The notes beneath the pieces were generated by a model. The model ran no database searches. It was not told the DNA's origin and saw nothing but the letters and a program-made list of their open reading frames with translations. 6,212 nucleotides of DNA, from assembly GCA_030754715.1 (NCBI GenBank), contig JASLZV010000034.1, positions 4,073 through 10,284 of the forward strand, written 5' to 3'. Below are positions 4,041-6,212 of the stretch, in pieces. A program made the translations under genes and the position numbers. This DNA is from Phycisphaerae bacterium (GTDB lineage: Bacteria; Planctomycetota; Phycisphaerae; SM23-33). The stretch's first letter is position 1. Every line of letters begins with the position of its first letter.

Positions 4041-6212
4041 CCCACCCGCTGCAGGCCTCAAGATACAGGACATTAGAGTATTCGGCGAATTAAAGGATCG
4101 AATAGATCGCGCCCTGGACAACATCCTGGGCTGGAGAAAGAGAAAATCTTCGGCGAAAAACCAGCTCTACACCAGCACCTTGGATTATTCCTGGGGTGCC
4201 GACTTCCAGGGCCGATGGACGGAGGTGGTAGCCACGTGGTATCCGTACTTCAGATGGAAGGATTGCGGCCTTCGAAATATCGTCGATCTCCTGATTAAAG
4301 GTCAGCAGGCGGATGGCAGTTTTGGGAAGAAGAACAACTACCACATCCGGTTCGGCAATACCCGCGGCATCCTCGGCCTCCTGGCCTGTTATGAACTCAC
4401 AAGAAACCAGGCATGTTTGGATGCAGCCGCAAAGACAGGCCTATGGTTTTACGATAAGTTGCTGAACAGAGACAAGCATCCGGAAAAGGCCCTCTTTTGT
4501 CCCTCACCTGCTTGCGCCCTGGAGGGTCTGGTGAAACTCTGGACGATTACCGGGGACAAGAGGTTTCTGGACATATCAACCTCGATGGCCGAACTGACGA
4601 TGTGGACCACCCGCGAGTTGATGGCGGGAAACGTTGTACAGGCGCACATGTTCTTGATGTCCATCAGAGGATTGTACGACCTTTACAAGCGCACTGGAAA
4701 GAAGGCGTACCTGAACACTGTCCTAAGAGTATGGAAGATGGTCAATGAAAAGGAAGTGTGGCTCAGCGGAGGCATCCCGGAGTTCTTCACCCTCGCGAAC
4801 GACCAGGTGGATGAGGGCTGCGCCAATGCTGATTGGATGAGACTGAACCTCGCCCTATGGCGCGACACAAAAGACGCGAAATACATGGATGCCGTCGAGC
4901 GGACAATGTATAACCAGATTTACATGAATCAGGTCCTCAGCGGCGGCATGAGCGGGTCCTGCAACTTGGAACAGGGATTCAGGGCAAGTGAGGCGTGGTT
5001 CTGCTGTTCGATACACGTTCCAATGGCTATCGCCGACTTCGCGAAGTGCGCTTACACCTGTGACAAGGGCACGCTGTATGTGAATCAATTCTTCGCCAAC
5101 CGGGCCAAGGTGGCGATGGCGGGCGACAATAAAGTCATTATAAGACAAGAAACATCTTATCCGAGGAATGGGAAAGTAAGGATCAAGATATCTCCACAAT
5201 CCCCAGCCAGATTCACGATGGCTGTGCGTCTGCCCGGATGGCTTGAAAACAAGAAACCCGTTGTCACCGTAAACGGCCGGAAGCCTCGTTTCTGCGTAGT
5301 TCGCAACCGCTACCTGCGTATCGACCGACGGTGGAAGGACGGCGATATTGTCGATCTGGAGTTCCCCTTTGCGATGAGGGCGGAGATAAGCACAAGCGGC
5401 CGCCACCTTCCTCTGGGAAAGGTAAGCCTCAATAACTCACGGCCGACGAAGGCTAAATTGATCGGCGTTTTTCATGGTCCATTGCTTCTGGCGGTGTTCA
5501 GACCCGACCATAATAACGACATTACCTGGATATATCGCGGCGGTTACAACGAGCTCCAGGAAAGTGGCGGCATGTACGGCCGATGGAACAAGTCATGGCG
5601 AGACGCCATCCAGTGCGGCGCAAAACAATATCGTTCAAAGAAACCGATCCGGCTGACCAATGTGTCGGTCAAGGCCGGCGAGGTCACCCTGCGCTGGCGG
5701 ATGCACCTGGACGACAAGGCCCTTATCGAGAACGAGGTGCGTGTTTTTCCGGGGCTTCCGGTTAGCATCGAGCACAAGGAAAGCATATTGATTCACAAGC
5801 AGCCACGCACCCCCCTGAAAGAGGCCTTCGTTGCCGGCAGCAGGCTGGCCGTCAGAAAAGAACAAAGTCACGATCATTACAGAGGCAAAATGGGCATCTT
5901 CCGCTACGAGTATCCCGCCGCCAGGCCTGAGGCGAAAATCAACAACGCCAAGGTGTTAACCGGACGGGAAACCAAAGTCGCAAATGGCCGGGTGCGGTAC
6001 ACTTTCAGCAACGGCCTGTTTTGCATCAAAGCCGCCTGCCAAGGCGACATCGAGGCCGTAAAACTCATCCGCGAAAAGGATTGGGTGGGAGTATATCTAC
6101 GCCCGAAATTCAGCGAAACGGAAACGTCGAAAGGAAAGGTGGCGACCATAGTAACCAAGACCTCATATCCCTTCCCTGAATTTCGTGATCGCCTCTGGGC
6201 AGGAGAAGAGTC
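4012..6212 (+). CDS. DUF1680/GH127-like glycoside hydrolase (beta-L-arabinofuranosidase-type), partial at the 3' end
   Basis: An open frame of 733 codons with no stop before the window ends. The family is an alpha/alpha-barrel glycosidase using a zinc-bound cysteine nucleophile (B. longum HypBA1 type). Seen, numbering from the ATG at 4012: helical-repeat segments such as GNTRGILGLLACYEL and GLVKLWTITGDKRFLD; SGGIPEFF with E257 as candidate acid/base; DEGCANADWMRLNLALW with E268 and C270; WFCCSIHVPM with C331 and C332; and HGPLLLAVF (488-496), matching the family's RGPLVY-type strand. E-x-C plus C-C are the HypBA1 zinc ligands, so catalysis by the family mechanism is plausible. The usual CCPPN is CCSIHVP here. 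Over 230 residues follow HGPLLLAVF, more than expected for HypBA1-sized proteins, so an extra C-terminal domain is likely. No signal peptide is seen. The start at 4033 (7 residues shorter) is equally good and looks ancestral, since the remnant at 2528 matches it. Substrate is unresolved. Confidence 0.85.
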   Translation, partial: MTLGDKDMTFPPAAGLKIQDIRVFGELKDRIDRALDNILGWRKRKSSAKNQLYTSTLDYSWGADFQGRWTEVVATWYPYFRWKDCGLRNIVDLLIKGQQADGSFGKKNNYHIRFGNTRGILGLLACYELTRNQACLDAAAKTGLWFYDKLLNRDKHPEKALFCPSPACALEGLVKLWTITGDKRFLDISTSMAELTMWTTRELMAGNVVQAHMFLMSIRGLYDLYKRTGKKAYLNTVLRVWKMVNEKEVWLSGGIPEFFTLANDQVDEGCANADWMRLNLALWRDTKDAKYMDAVERTMYNQIYMNQVLSGGMSGSCNLEQGFRASEAWFCCSIHVPMAIADFAKCAYTCDKGTLYVNQFFANRAKVAMAGDNKVIIRQETSYPRNGKVRIKISPQSPARFTMAVRLPGWLENKKPVVTVNGRKPRFCVVRNRYLRIDRRWKDGDIVDLEFPFAMRAEISTSGRHLPLGKVSLNNSRPTKAKLIGVFHGPLLLAVFRPDHNNDITWIYRGGYNELQESGGMYGRWNKSWRDAIQCGAKQYRSKKPIRLTNVSVKAGEVTLRWRMHLDDKALIENEVRVFPGLPVSIEHKESILIHKQPRTPLKEAFVAGSRLAVRKEQSHDHYRGKMGIFRYEYPAARPEAKINNAKVLTGRETKVANGRVRYTFSNGLFCIKAACQGDIEAVKLIREKDWVGVYLRPKFSETETSKGKVATIVTKTSYPFPEFRDRLWAGEE

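Larger units (their letters stand above)
2548..4052 (+). repeat. tandem duplication unit B (aminotransferase tail remnant + ceramidase-like copy 2 + GH127 start)
   Basis: This 1505-base unit is the second copy of 1031-2547. It begins at AGGCCTCA (2548-2555) and ends where AGGCCTCA recurs at 4053-4060 in the intact GH127-like gene. The 12-base difference from unit A is fully explained: +2 at the remnant/ceramidase boundary (2758/2760), -36 within the ceramidase gene (11 codons plus 1 codon), +1 in the spacer and +21 from the start-site duplication at 3999-4040. Confidence 0.92.

Noticed and set aside
3603..4124. 173-codon minus-strand frame spanning the ceramidase copy 2/GH127 boundary, with a counterpart at 2120-2506
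   Set aside because: Its paired appearance in both duplicated units follows from the duplication of the plus-strand genes and is not independent evidence of coding.
4855..5406. 183-codon open frame on the minus strand
   Set aside because: It is antisense to the GH127-like gene, whose zinc-site motifs lie in this stretch; no family resemblance or start signal was seen for the minus-strand product.
1..6212. CRISPR array, tRNA/rRNA genes, riboswitch or intrinsic terminator
   Set aside because: Coding sequence fills nearly the entire window, the non-coding gaps are a few bases long, and no repeat-spacer pattern, cloverleaf or GC-hairpin followed by a T-run was found.

Overview
The window is a single, tightly packed plus-strand gene run. 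It holds a DegT/DnrJ/EryC1/StrS-family PLP aminotransferase (21-1244), a short neutral-ceramidase-like protein (1241-2524), a 76-codon chimeric gene remnant (2528-2758), a second copy of the ceramidase-like gene (2760-4007), and a large DUF1680/GH127-like protein (from 4012) that is still open at the window end. Gaps between consecutive reading frames range from a 4-base overlap to 4 bases. There is no room for an internal promoter or terminator, so this reads as one operon segment. GC content looks moderate (low to mid 50s percent, by eye). The mix of a DegT aminotransferase, a single-domain ceramidase-like protein and GH127 would suit an environmental, carbohydrate-rich bacterial genome (PVC group, Poribacteria-like or similar). 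That placement is inference; no marker gene is present.

The main structural event is a tandem duplication. Unit A (1031-2547) holds the last 70 codons of the aminotransferase, the ceramidase-like gene, and the first codons of what was a GH127-type gene. Unit B (2548-4052) repeats the same order. The junction lies at an 8 to 11-base microhomology (AGGCCTCA, AGA following) that occurs both inside the aminotransferase gene (1031) and at codon 8-10 of the GH127 gene (4053, counting from the ATG at 4033). The result is the 76-codon ORF at 2528: its first residues (MIPAPASGL) match the GH127 start (MTFPPAAGL), and the rest is the aminotransferase C-terminus. The 12-base length difference between units is fully accounted for: +2 at the remnant/ceramidase junction, -36 in the ceramidase gene, +21 from a start-site duplication and +1 in the spacer.

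The two ceramidase-like proteins are about 86% identical by manual alignment (57 substitutions in 415 aligned residues plus two indels). Copy 2 differs at notable places. The Tyr expected to be the fourth zinc ligand is Asn, a 12-residue segment is reduced to one, and several new Cys/His residues appear, including a CHPC motif. Copy 1 looks like the canonical copy and copy 2 a diverging or decaying paralog.

None of the genes shows a signal peptide, so the products are probably cytoplasmic. Together they suggest handling of an amino-sugar, aminocyclitol or glycoside-type compound: an aminotransferase, a zinc hydrolase of the ceramidase fold and a cysteine-type glycosidase. The substrate cannot be read from the sequence.
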